Shown: piece by piece, positions 6,426 through 12,907 of the stretch
Layout of the letters: every line of letters starts with the position of its first letter
How positions within the stretch are numbered: position 1 is the first letter of the stretch
Assembly: GCA_030836725.1 (NCBI GenBank)
Contig: JAUPLV010000050.1
Coordinates: forward strand, 1 to 13,444
Direction: 5' to 3'
Origin: Pseudomonadota bacterium
GTDB taxonomy: Bacteria; Pseudomonadota; Gammaproteobacteria; Burkholderiales; Thiobacillaceae
DNA: 13,444 nucleotides
Program-made: the position numbers and the translations under genes
Notes under the pieces: model-generated
Told to the model about the DNA's origin: nothing
The model's database searches: none
Seen by the model: only the letters and a program-made list of their open reading frames with translations

Positions 6426-6452
6426 TGACAGATGAATCGTCAACGCCTGTCA
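6426..6452 (-). promoter_or_regulatory. TGACAG/CTGTCA dyad with possible -35 (TTGACG)
   Basis: TGACAG (6426-6431) and CTGTCA (6447-6452) form an inverted repeat with 15 bases between, just upstream of the unrecognised gene. On the minus strand TTGACG lies between the arms and CATAAT lies closer to the gene, but their spacing (about 13) is too short for a normal sigma-70 promoter. The dyad could be an operator; this is weak evidence. Confidence 0.3.
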
Positions 6453-6590
6453 CATTGCTCAGTGTAGGCCAGCGAGTCTGGGGCGCTACGCCTCGATGAT
6501 GGGGCAGGCTTGTGGTGCGAATGGACGGCAAGGCGGGGGGGATGCGAATGCGGCATGGATCGTGGGAGCGCCCCCATGACGGAACTCGGG

Positions 6591-7232
6591 TCAGCTGCGC
6601 GATCCGGCGGGTGTCTGGTTTTCCACCGATTGGGTGCTGGGAGTGTAATCCCAGTGGCGCTTCCAGGCGCCGACGACGAGATTGGGGTATTCCGGGCGCC
6701 CCAAGCTGCCGTTGTAGCGACCCAGCGCGCGGTACAGGTCGCCGCGTTCGATGTCGATGTAGTGGCGCAGGATCAGCGCGCCGTAGCGCAGATTGGTGCG
6801 CAGCTGGAACAGGTTGTGGTCGGTGTTGCCGATGGCCTTGACCCAGAACGGCATCACCTGCGTGTAGCCGCGCGCGCCTACCGGCGATACGGCGTATTTG
6901 CGGAAACCGCTTTCGACCTGGATCAGGCCGAGCATCATTTGCGGGTCGACACCGGCACGCGAAGCCTCCCAGTGCAGGGTGGTGAGAAACTCCAGCCGCT
7001 CGGCTTCGTCCGGCATACGCTTGGCAAGCCGGCGCGACATTTCCTTCAGCCAGGCTGTTTCATCGGCGACGTTGCGAAACGCGGTGCGGGTGACCGCCGT
7101 ATCGGCCAGCGCGCGCTGCAGGGATGAGCGCGCATTGGCCGACATCGCCTCTTCGCGCTGCCCCCCCGCCTGTGCCGGCTGGGCAAGGAGCAGGGCGGCG
7201 ATCAGCAGGCCGATATGCGTCGTCTTGTTCAT
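6591..7232 (-). CDS. Periplasmic lytic transglycosylase, SLT domain
   Basis: A 213-residue protein with a signal peptide (residues 1-22, AQPAQA). The SLT (family 1, lysozyme-like) domain spans about 85-195: catalytic Glu107 in GLIQVESGFRKYAVSPVGARG, then GYTQVMPFWVKAIG, the helix LRYGALILRHYI and the closing ALGRYNGSLGRPEYPNLVVGAW. The enzyme cleaves the MurNAc-GlcNAc bond of peptidoglycan to leave a 1,6-anhydro end. It is short, being essentially a signal peptide, a helical linker and a single catalytic domain. Its ATG is separated from the proS stop codon by one base (TGACATG), so it is co-transcribed and probably translationally coupled with proS; a GGGA at about eight bases upstream is the only ribosome signal and lies inside proS. 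I recall proS next to such a gene in many betaproteobacteria. Confidence 0.9.
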   Translation of the reverse strand: MNKTTHIGLLIAALLLAQPAQAGGQREEAMSANARSSLQRALADTAVTRTAFRNVADETAWLKEMSRRLAKRMPDEAERLEFLTTLHWEASRAGVDPQMMLGLIQVESGFRKYAVSPVGARGYTQVMPFWVKAIGNTDHNLFQLRTNLRYGALILRHYIDIERGDLYRALGRYNGSLGRPEYPNLVVGAWKRHWDYTPSTQSVENQTPAGSRS

Positions 7233-7233
7233 G

Positions 7234-8964
7234 TCAGTGTCCCAACAACCTCTTCATGAATTCCGTTGCGCCGGTCAGCGCGATTTTTTGCGCTTCGCCG
7301 CTTTGTCCGGCGGCGGCCTTTCGCGGCTGATACTCGATCATGCCGTCTTTCAGCCCGCGTTCGCCGACAGTGACGCGGTGCGGAATGCCGATCAGTTCGG
7401 CGTCGGCGAACATCACGCCGGGGCGTTCGTCGCGGTCATCCAGCAATACGTCAAATCCGGCAGCGGAGAGTTCAGTGTACAAGGAATCGGCGGCGGCTTT
7501 AACCGTTTCGCTCTTGCCGTAGCCGATCGCCACAATCACAAGCAGGAACGGCGCCATGGCCGTCGGCCAGATGATACCCTTCTCGTCGTGATGCTGCTCG
7601 ATCGCCGAGGCCACGATACGCGATACGCCGATGCCGTAGCAACCCATTTCCATCGCCTGAGCCTTGCCCTCCTCGTCGAGATAGGTGGCATTCATCGCCT
7701 GCGAATACTTGCTGCCAAGCTGGAACACATGGCCGACTTCGATGCCGCGGCACAGTTGCAGGGCGCCTTTGCCATCCGGGCTGGGGTCGCCGGGCAGTAC
7801 ATTCCGTATATCGGCCACCACATCCGGTTCCTGCAGGTCGCGACCGAAATTGACGCCGGCCAGGTGGAATTTCGGCTTGTTCGCGCCGCAGACGAAATCG
7901 CTCATCGCGGCGACAGTGCGGTCGGCGATGACCTTGATTTTGGCGCGGTCGATCCCGACCGGTCCGAGGAAGCCGGGCGGACAGTCGAAGGCGGCGCGGA
8001 TCTCGGCTTCGTTCGCCAGGCGGAAATCCGCCATGCCTTCAAGTTTGCCGAGTTTGACTTCGTTAAGCATGTGGTCGCCGCGCAGCAGCAAAACGACCAG
8101 CATGTCGCCCGCCATGACTGCGATGAGCTTGACGGTTCGGGTCAGCGGGATGTCGAGCAGGGCGGCGACGTCCTCGCAGGTGGTCTGCCTGGGTGTGTCT
8201 ACCTCGCGCATCGCTTCCCGCGGCGTGGTGCGCGGGTCCGCAGGGGCAAGCGCCTCGGCCAGTTCGACGTTGGCCGCATAGCCGGAATCCGGGCAATAGG
8301 CGATCAGGTCTTCGCCTGAATCGGCCAGTACGTGGAATTCGTGCGAGGCGGAGCCGCCGATGGCGCCGGTGTCGGCGGCCACCGGGCGAAAAGTCAGTCC
8401 CAGCCGGCTGAAAATCCGCGTATAGGCGTCATACATCGTCTGGTAGGTGGCGGCGAGGCTGTCCTTGCTGGCGTGGAAGGAGTAGGCGTCCTTCATCAGG
8501 AATTCGCGCGCCCGCATGACGCCGAAACGCGGGCGAATTTCGTCGCGGAACTTCATCTGGATCTGGTAGAAATTCAGCGGCAACTGGCGATAGCTCTTGA
8601 TCTCGCGGCGCGCGACGTCGGTGATGACTTCCTCATGGGTGGGGCCGAAGCAGAAATCGCGCTGGTGGCGATCCTTGATTTTCAGCATCTGCGGGCCGAA
8701 CACCGCCCAGCGCCCGGTTTCTTCCCATAATTCCGCTGGCTGTACTGCCGGCATCAGCAGTTCGATCGCGCCGGCGCGGTTCATCTCCTCGCGCACCACT
8801 GCCTCGACCCGGCGCAGCACGCGCAGGCCCAGCGGCATCCAGGTGTAGAGTCCCGATCCCAGGCGCTTGATCAGGCCGGCGCGCAGCATCAGCTTGTGGC
8901 TGACGAGTTCGGCCTCGGACGGGGCTTCCTTGGTGGTGGAGATGAAGAACTGGGTGGCGCGCAT
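7234..8964 (-). CDS. proS: Prolyl-tRNA synthetase, bacterial type with editing insertion
   Basis: A 576-residue class II aminoacyl-tRNA synthetase that charges tRNA-Pro in the cytoplasm. The start MRATQFFISTTKEAP is the usual bacterial ProS N-terminus. Class II signatures are visible: motif 1 around 64-80 (AGAIELLMPAVQPAELW), motif 2 around 138-160 (KFRDEIRPRFGVMRAREFLMKDA) and motif 3 at 441-457 (GCYGIGVSRIVASAIEQ). Between motifs 2 and 3, about 225-405, lies the YbaK-like insertion that hydrolyses mischarged Ala-tRNA-Pro (including VVLLLRGDHMLNEVKLGKL). The anticodon-binding domain occupies about 475-576. Length and layout match the roughly 572-residue E. coli enzyme. The ATG at 8964 has no clear Shine-Dalgarno sequence. 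It heads a two-gene unit with the lytic transglycosylase and is divergent from the spermidine-synthase-like gene 82 bases away. Confidence 0.97.
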   Translation of the reverse strand: MRATQFFISTTKEAPSEAELVSHKLMLRAGLIKRLGSGLYTWMPLGLRVLRRVEAVVREEMNRAGAIELLMPAVQPAELWEETGRWAVFGPQMLKIKDRHQRDFCFGPTHEEVITDVARREIKSYRQLPLNFYQIQMKFRDEIRPRFGVMRAREFLMKDAYSFHASKDSLAATYQTMYDAYTRIFSRLGLTFRPVAADTGAIGGSASHEFHVLADSGEDLIAYCPDSGYAANVELAEALAPADPRTTPREAMREVDTPRQTTCEDVAALLDIPLTRTVKLIAVMAGDMLVVLLLRGDHMLNEVKLGKLEGMADFRLANEAEIRAAFDCPPGFLGPVGIDRAKIKVIADRTVAAMSDFVCGANKPKFHLAGVNFGRDLQEPDVVADIRNVLPGDPSPDGKGALQLCRGIEVGHVFQLGSKYSQAMNATYLDEEGKAQAMEMGCYGIGVSRIVASAIEQHHDEKGIIWPTAMAPFLLVIVAIGYGKSETVKAAADSLYTELSAAGFDVLLDDRDERPGVMFADAELIGIPHRVTVGERGLKDGMIEYQPRKAAAGQSGEAQKIALTGATEFMKRLLGH

Positions 8965-8991
8965 GGTGGAATGGTCAAGACGAAAACGCGC

Positions 8992-8997
8992 ATTTTA
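8992..8997 (-). promoter_or_regulatory. Putative -10 element (TAAAAT) for proS
   Basis: On the minus strand CGCTAAAATGCG lies 28 bases before the proS ATG in the 82-base divergent gap. The hexamer TAAAAT matches the candidate before apbC and the one before the lyase gene. No good -35 is seen at 17 bases. Confidence 0.4.
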
Positions 8998-9046
8998 GCG
9001 TGCGGACGGGTAATCTTTCGCGCTCGATTCCGGGAGGGGGGCGGCA

Positions 9047-9817
9047 ATGCGCTTTAAGTTTGGGAAACGCCGGGCAGACGATGGCGGCTTGGAAGTAACC
9101 GAGGAACGCGGTATGCGTACGCTGCATCTGGGCAGCCCCGCAATCCAGAGTGCGATGCGGGTAAGCCGGCCGTGGGATCTGGAACTCGCTTACACACGGG
9201 CAATGATGGGCTTCCTGATGTTCAACCCCATGCCACAGGATGTGTTGATGATCGGCCTGGGAGGCGGATCGCTGGCGAAGTTCATCCGCAGGCAGCGCCC
9301 GCAGACGCATGTCACCGCGGTGGAGGTCGACCCGCGGGTGATTGCCGCCGCGCGCACGCACTTCGAACTGCCGCCAGACGATGAGACGCTCACCGTCATC
9401 GAGGCTGACGGTGCGCTATATGTGCGGCAGCACCCCGGCTGCGCCGACGTCATCCTGCTCGACGGCTTCGATGCCGGCAATCAGGTCGAGGCGCTGGCGA
9501 CACAGAGGTTTTATGCGGCTTGCCGCCGCGCGCTGAAACCGGGTGGGATGCTGGTGGTCAATTTATGGGGGCGCGATGCGGAATTCGCCGAATATTTTGC
9601 GCGTCTGACCCGGGCTTTCGACGGCGAAGTCGGCTGGATATCGGTGCAATACAAGACGAATGTCATCGTGTTTGCCTTCGACGAACCGGGTGCGGCGGCT
9701 CGGCTCGACGCGGCGACCCCGAAGCTGGAAGACCTGTCGAAGCGGTGGGGCCTCGACCTGCGCGGCTTCGCACGCGATTTTCAGTGGGCGGAGGAAATTG
9801 CGCCGCTGCTGGAGTAA
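9047..9817 (+). CDS. Stand-alone spermidine-synthase-like (aminopropyltransferase/methyltransferase-fold) protein
   Basis: A 256-residue cytoplasmic protein with a Rossmann methyltransferase fold of the spermidine-synthase type. The nucleotide loop is IGLGGGSLAKFIRR (69-82), the acidic residue ending strand 2 is in VTAVEVDPRV (Glu93/Asp95), a further acidic stretch is VIEADGALYV, and the active-site-like strand is DVILLDGFDAG with Asp139 and Asp142. FYAACRRALKPGGMLVVNLWG (from about 172) is the usual late helix and strand. The N-terminal beta segment of true SpeE is short or degenerate here (LHLGSPAIQSAM). The family includes real polyamine synthases and many members of unknown substrate, so I leave the reaction open. 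A purine-rich GGGAGG ends about ten bases before the ATG. The arginine/lysine decarboxylase-family gene at the right edge could feed polyamine synthesis, but the two are not linked in an operon. Confidence 0.82.
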   Translation: MRFKFGKRRADDGGLEVTEERGMRTLHLGSPAIQSAMRVSRPWDLELAYTRAMMGFLMFNPMPQDVLMIGLGGGSLAKFIRRQRPQTHVTAVEVDPRVIAAARTHFELPPDDETLTVIEADGALYVRQHPGCADVILLDGFDAGNQVEALATQRFYAACRRALKPGGMLVVNLWGRDAEFAEYFARLTRAFDGEVGWISVQYKTNVIVFAFDEPGAAARLDAATPKLEDLSKRWGLDLRGFARDFQWAEEIAPLLE

Positions 9818-9968
9818 CACGCTCGATCAGAGCGCGCCGAGCCTTGCTGTGATGCTGGAAACATCAACAAAATCAAATGGTAACGTAAGAATTTTGGCTG
9901 TGGCCGGTTTGCAATTTCCGTCGGGTGTGAAAGAATGCAACTAATTGTATTTATTAATGGTGGCGGCC

Positions 9969-10520
9969 ATGATCGACCGAGAAGGGTACCGCCCGAACGT
10001 AGGCATCGTATTGTGCAATGCGCAAAACCAGGTTTTCTGGGGCAAGCGCGTTAACCAGCACGCCTGGCAGTTTCCCCAGGGCGGCATCAATGCGGGGGAG
10101 ACGCCCGAACAGGCCATGTTCCGGGAACTTGAAGAGGAAGTGGGCTTGCAGCCCGAACATGTGCGCATTTTGGGGCGCACGCGCGAATGGTTGCGCTACG
10201 ATGTCCCGGCGCATTGGACCCGTCGCGACAATCGCGGTCTTTATCGCGGCCAGAAACAGATATGGTTCCTGCTGCGACTGACCGGGCGTGATTGCGATGT
10301 TTCGCTGCGCGCCTGCGAACGCCCGGAATTCGATGCCTGGCGCTGGAATGAATACTGGGTGCCGATGGATTCGGTGGTCGACTTCAAGCGGGATGTCTAT
10401 CGCATGGCGCTTGAGGAACTGGAACGCTACCTGCACAAGGATGTGCGCTTTCTGAGGCAACGGGCGCGCCGGCAGTGCGATCGGCGCGGCGCGGCGCTCG
10501 ATTTGCAGTTGAAGCCCTGA
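9969..10520 (+). CDS. rppH: RNA 5'-pyrophosphohydrolase RppH
   Basis: A 183-residue Nudix hydrolase. The Nudix box is complete at 38-60: GGINAGETPEQAMFRELEEE followed by VGL, fitting GX5EX7REUXEEXGU with the metal-binding glutamates at 53, 56 and 57. The start MIDREGYRPNVGIVLCN and the segment GKRVNQHAWQFPQGG are diagnostic of RppH, which removes pyrophosphate from the 5' end of mRNAs to begin RNase E-dependent decay. The tail after about residue 165 is basic (RQRARRQCDRRGA). I choose the ATG at 9969, preceded by GGTGG, since it gives the family N-terminus; in-frame ATGs at 9945 and 9957 would add 8 or 4 residues and have no ribosome site. The upstream 150 bases are AT-richer than the surroundings and probably hold its promoter, but I could not place hexamers with confidence. 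Confidence 0.95.
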   Translation: MIDREGYRPNVGIVLCNAQNQVFWGKRVNQHAWQFPQGGINAGETPEQAMFRELEEEVGLQPEHVRILGRTREWLRYDVPAHWTRRDNRGLYRGQKQIWFLLRLTGRDCDVSLRACERPEFDAWRWNEYWVPMDSVVDFKRDVYRMALEELERYLHKDVRFLRQRARRQCDRRGAALDLQLKP

Positions 10521-10542
10521 GGCGGGGACGGAGGCGGGCGTG

Positions 10543-10905
10543 ATGAAGATGCGGATCCACACTTCAACCACGCTGGCTTCCGCGGCGTCCGCGCTGCCTG
10601 GTTTGCCCCTGTGGCAGCTCGCGCCCACGCGCGACTCAAGCGGACGGTTGTTGACCGATTTCATGATGTTGATCCCCCGTCTGCGCAGCCGGCCTGATGC
10701 CGAGATCGAGCGTGCCTCGCGCGACATCCAGGCCGTTCTGGCGCTGCACCAGGATGTGGTGTTCGCCGATCTCAATCTGAAACTGAATCTGCTGTGGGTG
10801 TCGTTGCGCCCGCGGCCCGGCGCGATCAGCGAACTGGCTGCGGCGATCCGTCTGCGGGTGCCGGAAGCGGTGCTGGTGGCGCATCATGCCGAGCCCTCCC
10901 GTTGA
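10543..10905 (+). CDS. Unrecognised small protein downstream of rppH
   Basis: A 120-residue protein that I do not recognise. The ATG at 10543 is eight bases after GGAGG; a GTG one codon earlier and an ATG two codons later are alternatives. After a Ser/Ala/Thr-rich start the sequence gives GRLLTDFMMLIPRLRSRPD, a charged helix (AEIERASRDIQAVLALH), two strands (DVVFADLNLKLNLLWVSLRP) and a last helix with strand (ISELAAAIRLRVPEAVLVAHH). The alternating helix/strand layout suggests a compact alpha/beta fold. No signal peptide, cysteine motif or membrane segment is seen. It begins 22 bases after the rppH stop on the same strand, so it is probably co-transcribed with rppH. Confidence 0.65.
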   Translation: MKMRIHTSTTLASAASALPGLPLWQLAPTRDSSGRLLTDFMMLIPRLRSRPDAEIERASRDIQAVLALHQDVVFADLNLKLNLLWVSLRPRPGAISELAAAIRLRVPEAVLVAHHAEPSR

Positions 10906-11015
10906 TCGTGCCGCGGGACACGGGCGGCGCTGAATCGAAGCGGTTCCGGATGCCGGCAGCGATCTTGAAAGCCCCTGTAAAAAGCAGGGAATCCCGCGTC
11001 CTTTCTGCGTTTGCG

Positions 11016-11045
11016 TTCACCCAAAGCGGCAGAATTCGTTAAAAT
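11016..11045 (+). promoter_or_regulatory. Putative sigma-70 promoter of apbC
   Basis: TTCACC (11016-11021) and TAAAAT (11040-11045) are separated by 18 bases and lie upstream of apbC, predicting an RNA start near 11052 and a leader of about 26 bases that includes GGAG. The -10 lies in the sequence GTTAAAATGATCG. The rest of the 172-base gap (10906-11077) holds two short imperfect hairpins (GCCGC/GCGGC; CCCTG/CAGGG near 10975-10990) without T-runs, and nothing else I can name. Confidence 0.55.
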
Positions 11046-11077
11046 GATCGATTGCTAATCAACCCGCTGGAGCAAAC

Positions 11078-12166
11078 ATGGCCGTTTCCGAACTTCAGGT
11101 GCAGAACGCACTGAAAGAGTTGGTCGATCCCAACACCCACAAGGACTACGTCTCGACCAAATCCGCTCGCAATATCAAGATCGACGGCGATGCCGTTTCG
11201 GTCGATGTGCTGCTGAACTACCCGGCGCGGAGCCAGTTGGCCAGCATCAAGCAGCAGATCGAAGACAAGCTCAAGAGCCTTGAGGGCGTGACCGGCGCGA
11301 CCGCGAATGTCAGCTTCAAGATCGTTTCACACAGCGTGCAGCGCGGCGTCAAACTGATTCCCGGGGTCAAGAACATCATCGCAGTGGCCTCCGGCAAGGG
11401 CGGCGTCGGAAAATCCACTACCGCCGTCAACCTGGCGCTGGCGCTGGCCGCCGAAGGCGCCAGCGTCGGCATGCTCGATGCCGACATCTACGGCCCGTCG
11501 CAGCCGACCATGCTCGGCATCACCGACAAACCCGAATCCTCCGACGGCAAGAACCTCGAACCCTTGATCGGCCATGGCATCCAGGCGATGTCGATCGGCT
11601 TCCTGATCGATGTCGAAACGCCCATGGTGTGGCGCGGCCCGATGGTTACCCAGGCGCTGGAACAACTGCTCAACAACACCAACTGGAAGGATCTCGACTA
11701 TCTGGTGGTTGACCTGCCGCCGGGCACCGGCGACATCCAGCTGACGCTGGCGCAGCGCGTGCCGGTGACCGGCGCGGTGATCGTCACCACGCCGCAGGAC
11801 ATCGCGCTGATCGACGCGCGCAAGGGTCTGAAGATGTTCGAGAAGGTCGGCATTCCGATCATCGGCGTGGTCGAGAACATGAGCCTGCACATCTGCTCGA
11901 ACTGCGGCCACGAAGAGCGCATCTTCGGCGAAGGCGGCGGCGAGCGCATGTGCAAGGACTACAGCGTAGAGTTCCTGGGCGCCTTGCCGCTCGATGGTGC
12001 CATCCGCGCCGACACCGATTCCGGCAAGCCGTCGGTGGTGTCCGATCCGGACGGCCGCGTGACTGAAATCTACAAGCAGATCGCGCGCCGCGTGGCGGTC
12101 AAGATCGGCGAAACCGCGGTGGACCATTCCGCCAAATTCCCCAACATCGTCATTTCCAATACCTAA
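11078..12166 (+). CDS. apbC: Fe-S cluster carrier ATPase ApbC/Mrp
   Basis: A 362-residue Mrp/NBP35-type P-loop ATPase that holds and transfers Fe-S clusters in the cytoplasm. The N-terminal MIP18/DUF59-like domain covers about 1-85 (VQNALKELVDPNTHKD; later VTGATANVSF). The deviant Walker A motif SGKGGVGKST is at 105-114, followed by LDADIYGPSQPTMLG and VVDLPPGTGDIQLTL, all diagnostic. The CxxC pair that binds the bridging cluster is Cys273/Cys276 in HICSNCGHEE. The length is standard. The ATG at 11078 follows GGAG at about nine bases. The stop codon is part of the perfect 14-bp inverted repeat that follows. I recall apbC-dcd-decarboxylase order in other betaproteobacteria. Confidence 0.96.
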   Translation: MAVSELQVQNALKELVDPNTHKDYVSTKSARNIKIDGDAVSVDVLLNYPARSQLASIKQQIEDKLKSLEGVTGATANVSFKIVSHSVQRGVKLIPGVKNIIAVASGKGGVGKSTTAVNLALALAAEGASVGMLDADIYGPSQPTMLGITDKPESSDGKNLEPLIGHGIQAMSIGFLIDVETPMVWRGPMVTQALEQLLNNTNWKDLDYLVVDLPPGTGDIQLTLAQRVPVTGAVIVTTPQDIALIDARKGLKMFEKVGIPIIGVVENMSLHICSNCGHEERIFGEGGGERMCKDYSVEFLGALPLDGAIRADTDSGKPSVVSDPDGRVTEIYKQIARRVAVKIGETAVDHSAKFPNIVISNT

Positions 12167-12212
12167 CAGTCATGGCAGGACTCCTGATGATGAAATGCGC
12201 CATGACTGTTAG
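12163..12212 (+). repeat. Perfect 14-bp inverted repeat including the apbC stop codon
   Basis: CTAACAGTCATGGC (12163-12176) is the exact reverse complement of GCCATGACTGTTAG (12199-12212), with a 22-base loop that itself contains AGGACTCCT. The left arm contains the TAA stop of apbC. A 14-bp stem could act in transcript termination or 3'-end protection. No T-run follows; instead a C-rich repeat begins at once. Confidence 0.85.
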
Positions 12213-12256
12213 CCCTCTCCCCGCCCTCCCCCCAAATGGGGGAGGGGGACAAGGGC
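12212..12256 (+). repeat. C/G-rich REP-like palindrome
   Basis: GCCCT (12212-12216) pairs with AGGGC (12252-12256), and CCCTCCCCCC (12224-12233) pairs, with one bulge, with GGGGGAGGG (12238-12246) around an AAAT loop. This pyrimidine-rich arm then purine-rich arm form matches the short interspersed palindromes seen in many proteobacterial genomes between genes. It begins on the last base of the preceding inverted repeat. Confidence 0.7.
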
Positions 12257-12278
12257 ACGCTACGCGGGTTTTACGTTA

Positions 12279-12845
12279 ATGAGCATCAAGTCCGACCGAT
12301 GGATCCGCCGCATGGCGGCCGAGCATGGAATGATCGACCCATTCGAGCCGGGGCAGATCAAGCAGGCCGGGGGGCGGCCCATCGTGTCGTACGGCACGTC
12401 GAGCTATGGCTACGACGTGCGCTGTGCCAGCGAATTCAAGCTGTTCACCAACATCAACTCCACGATCGTCGACCCCAAGGCCTTTGATCCGAACTCCTTC
12501 GTCGAGGTCAATGGCGATTCCTGCATCATCCCGCCGAATTCGTTCGCGCTGGCGCGCACGGTGGAGTATTTCCGCATCCCGCGCAGCGTGTTGACCATTT
12601 GCCTCGGCAAAAGCACCTATGCGCGCTGCGGAATCATCGTCAACGTGACGCCGCTTGAGCCCGAGTGGGAAGGCCACGTGACGCTGGAGTTTTCCAACAC
12701 CACGCCGCTGCCCGCACGTATTTACGCCAATGAAGGCGTGGCGCAGATGCTGTTTTTCGAATCCGACGAGGTTTGTGAAACCTCGTACCGCGATCGCGGC
12801 GGAAAATATCAGGGGCAGATCGGCGTGACCTTGCCCAAAACTTGA
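12279..12845 (+). CDS. dcd: dCTP deaminase
   Basis: A 188-residue homotrimeric-type enzyme that converts dCTP to dUTP and ammonia for dTMP synthesis. MSIKSDRWIRRMA is the standard betaproteobacterial start. The signature GKSTYARCGI (110-119) carries the conserved Ser112 and Arg116, and the catalytic Glu is Glu137 in HVTLEFSNTTPLP, by alignment with Glu138 of the E. coli enzyme. Further conserved pieces are SYGTSSYGYDVR (37-48) and ANEGVAQMLFF near 150. It is full length. No Shine-Dalgarno sequence is seen before the ATG (the upstream bases are TTTTACGTTA), and the preceding repeat lies only about 20 bases away. The next gene starts 62 bases downstream on the same strand. Confidence 0.96.
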   Translation: MSIKSDRWIRRMAAEHGMIDPFEPGQIKQAGGRPIVSYGTSSYGYDVRCASEFKLFTNINSTIVDPKAFDPNSFVEVNGDSCIIPPNSFALARTVEYFRIPRSVLTICLGKSTYARCGIIVNVTPLEPEWEGHVTLEFSNTTPLPARIYANEGVAQMLFFESDEVCETSYRDRGGKYQGQIGVTLPKT

Positions 12846-12866
12846 CGCCAGCGCCGCACTGGCGTC
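12844..12866 (+). terminator. Hairpin at the dcd stop codon (possible weak terminator or operator)
   Basis: GACGCCAG (12844-12851), starting inside the dcd TGA stop, pairs perfectly with CTGGCGTC (12859-12866) around a 7-base loop. No T-run follows, so Rho-independent termination would be weak. TACAAT at 12868-12873, directly after the hairpin, is a plausible -10 for the decarboxylase gene, in which case the hairpin overlaps the -35 zone. Confidence 0.4.
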
Positions 12867-12867
12867 G

Positions 12868-12873
12868 TACAAT
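12868..12873 (+). promoter_or_regulatory. Putative -10 element (TACAAT) for the decarboxylase gene
   Basis: TACAAT lies 34 bases before the ATG at 12908. A TTGACG at 12842-12847 is the best -35 match, but its 20-base spacing is too long, so recognition would need an activator or a poor -35. Confidence 0.35.
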
Positions 12874-12907
12874 CCGCGTTTTCCCACGTCCAGCCTCAGG
12901 AGCCGCC

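Noticed and set aside
6406..6590. A small gene in the gap before the lytic transglycosylase end
   Set aside because: Short frames exist on both strands, but none has a ribosome site with sensible composition. I see only the upstream region of the minus-strand gene and otherwise featureless sequence.
6898..8319. Plus-strand open frame of about 473 codons opposite proS and the lytic transglycosylase
   Set aside because: It crosses the junction of two real minus-strand genes and has no domain I can see.
9818..9968. A terminator between the spermidine-synthase-like gene and rppH
   Set aside because: Only a 4-bp GCTC/GAGC hairpin near 9821-9833 is present, with no T-run.
11327..12127. Minus-strand open frame of about 266 codons opposite apbC
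   Set aside because: Antisense shadow of a confidently identified gene; repetitive Asp/His/Arg composition.
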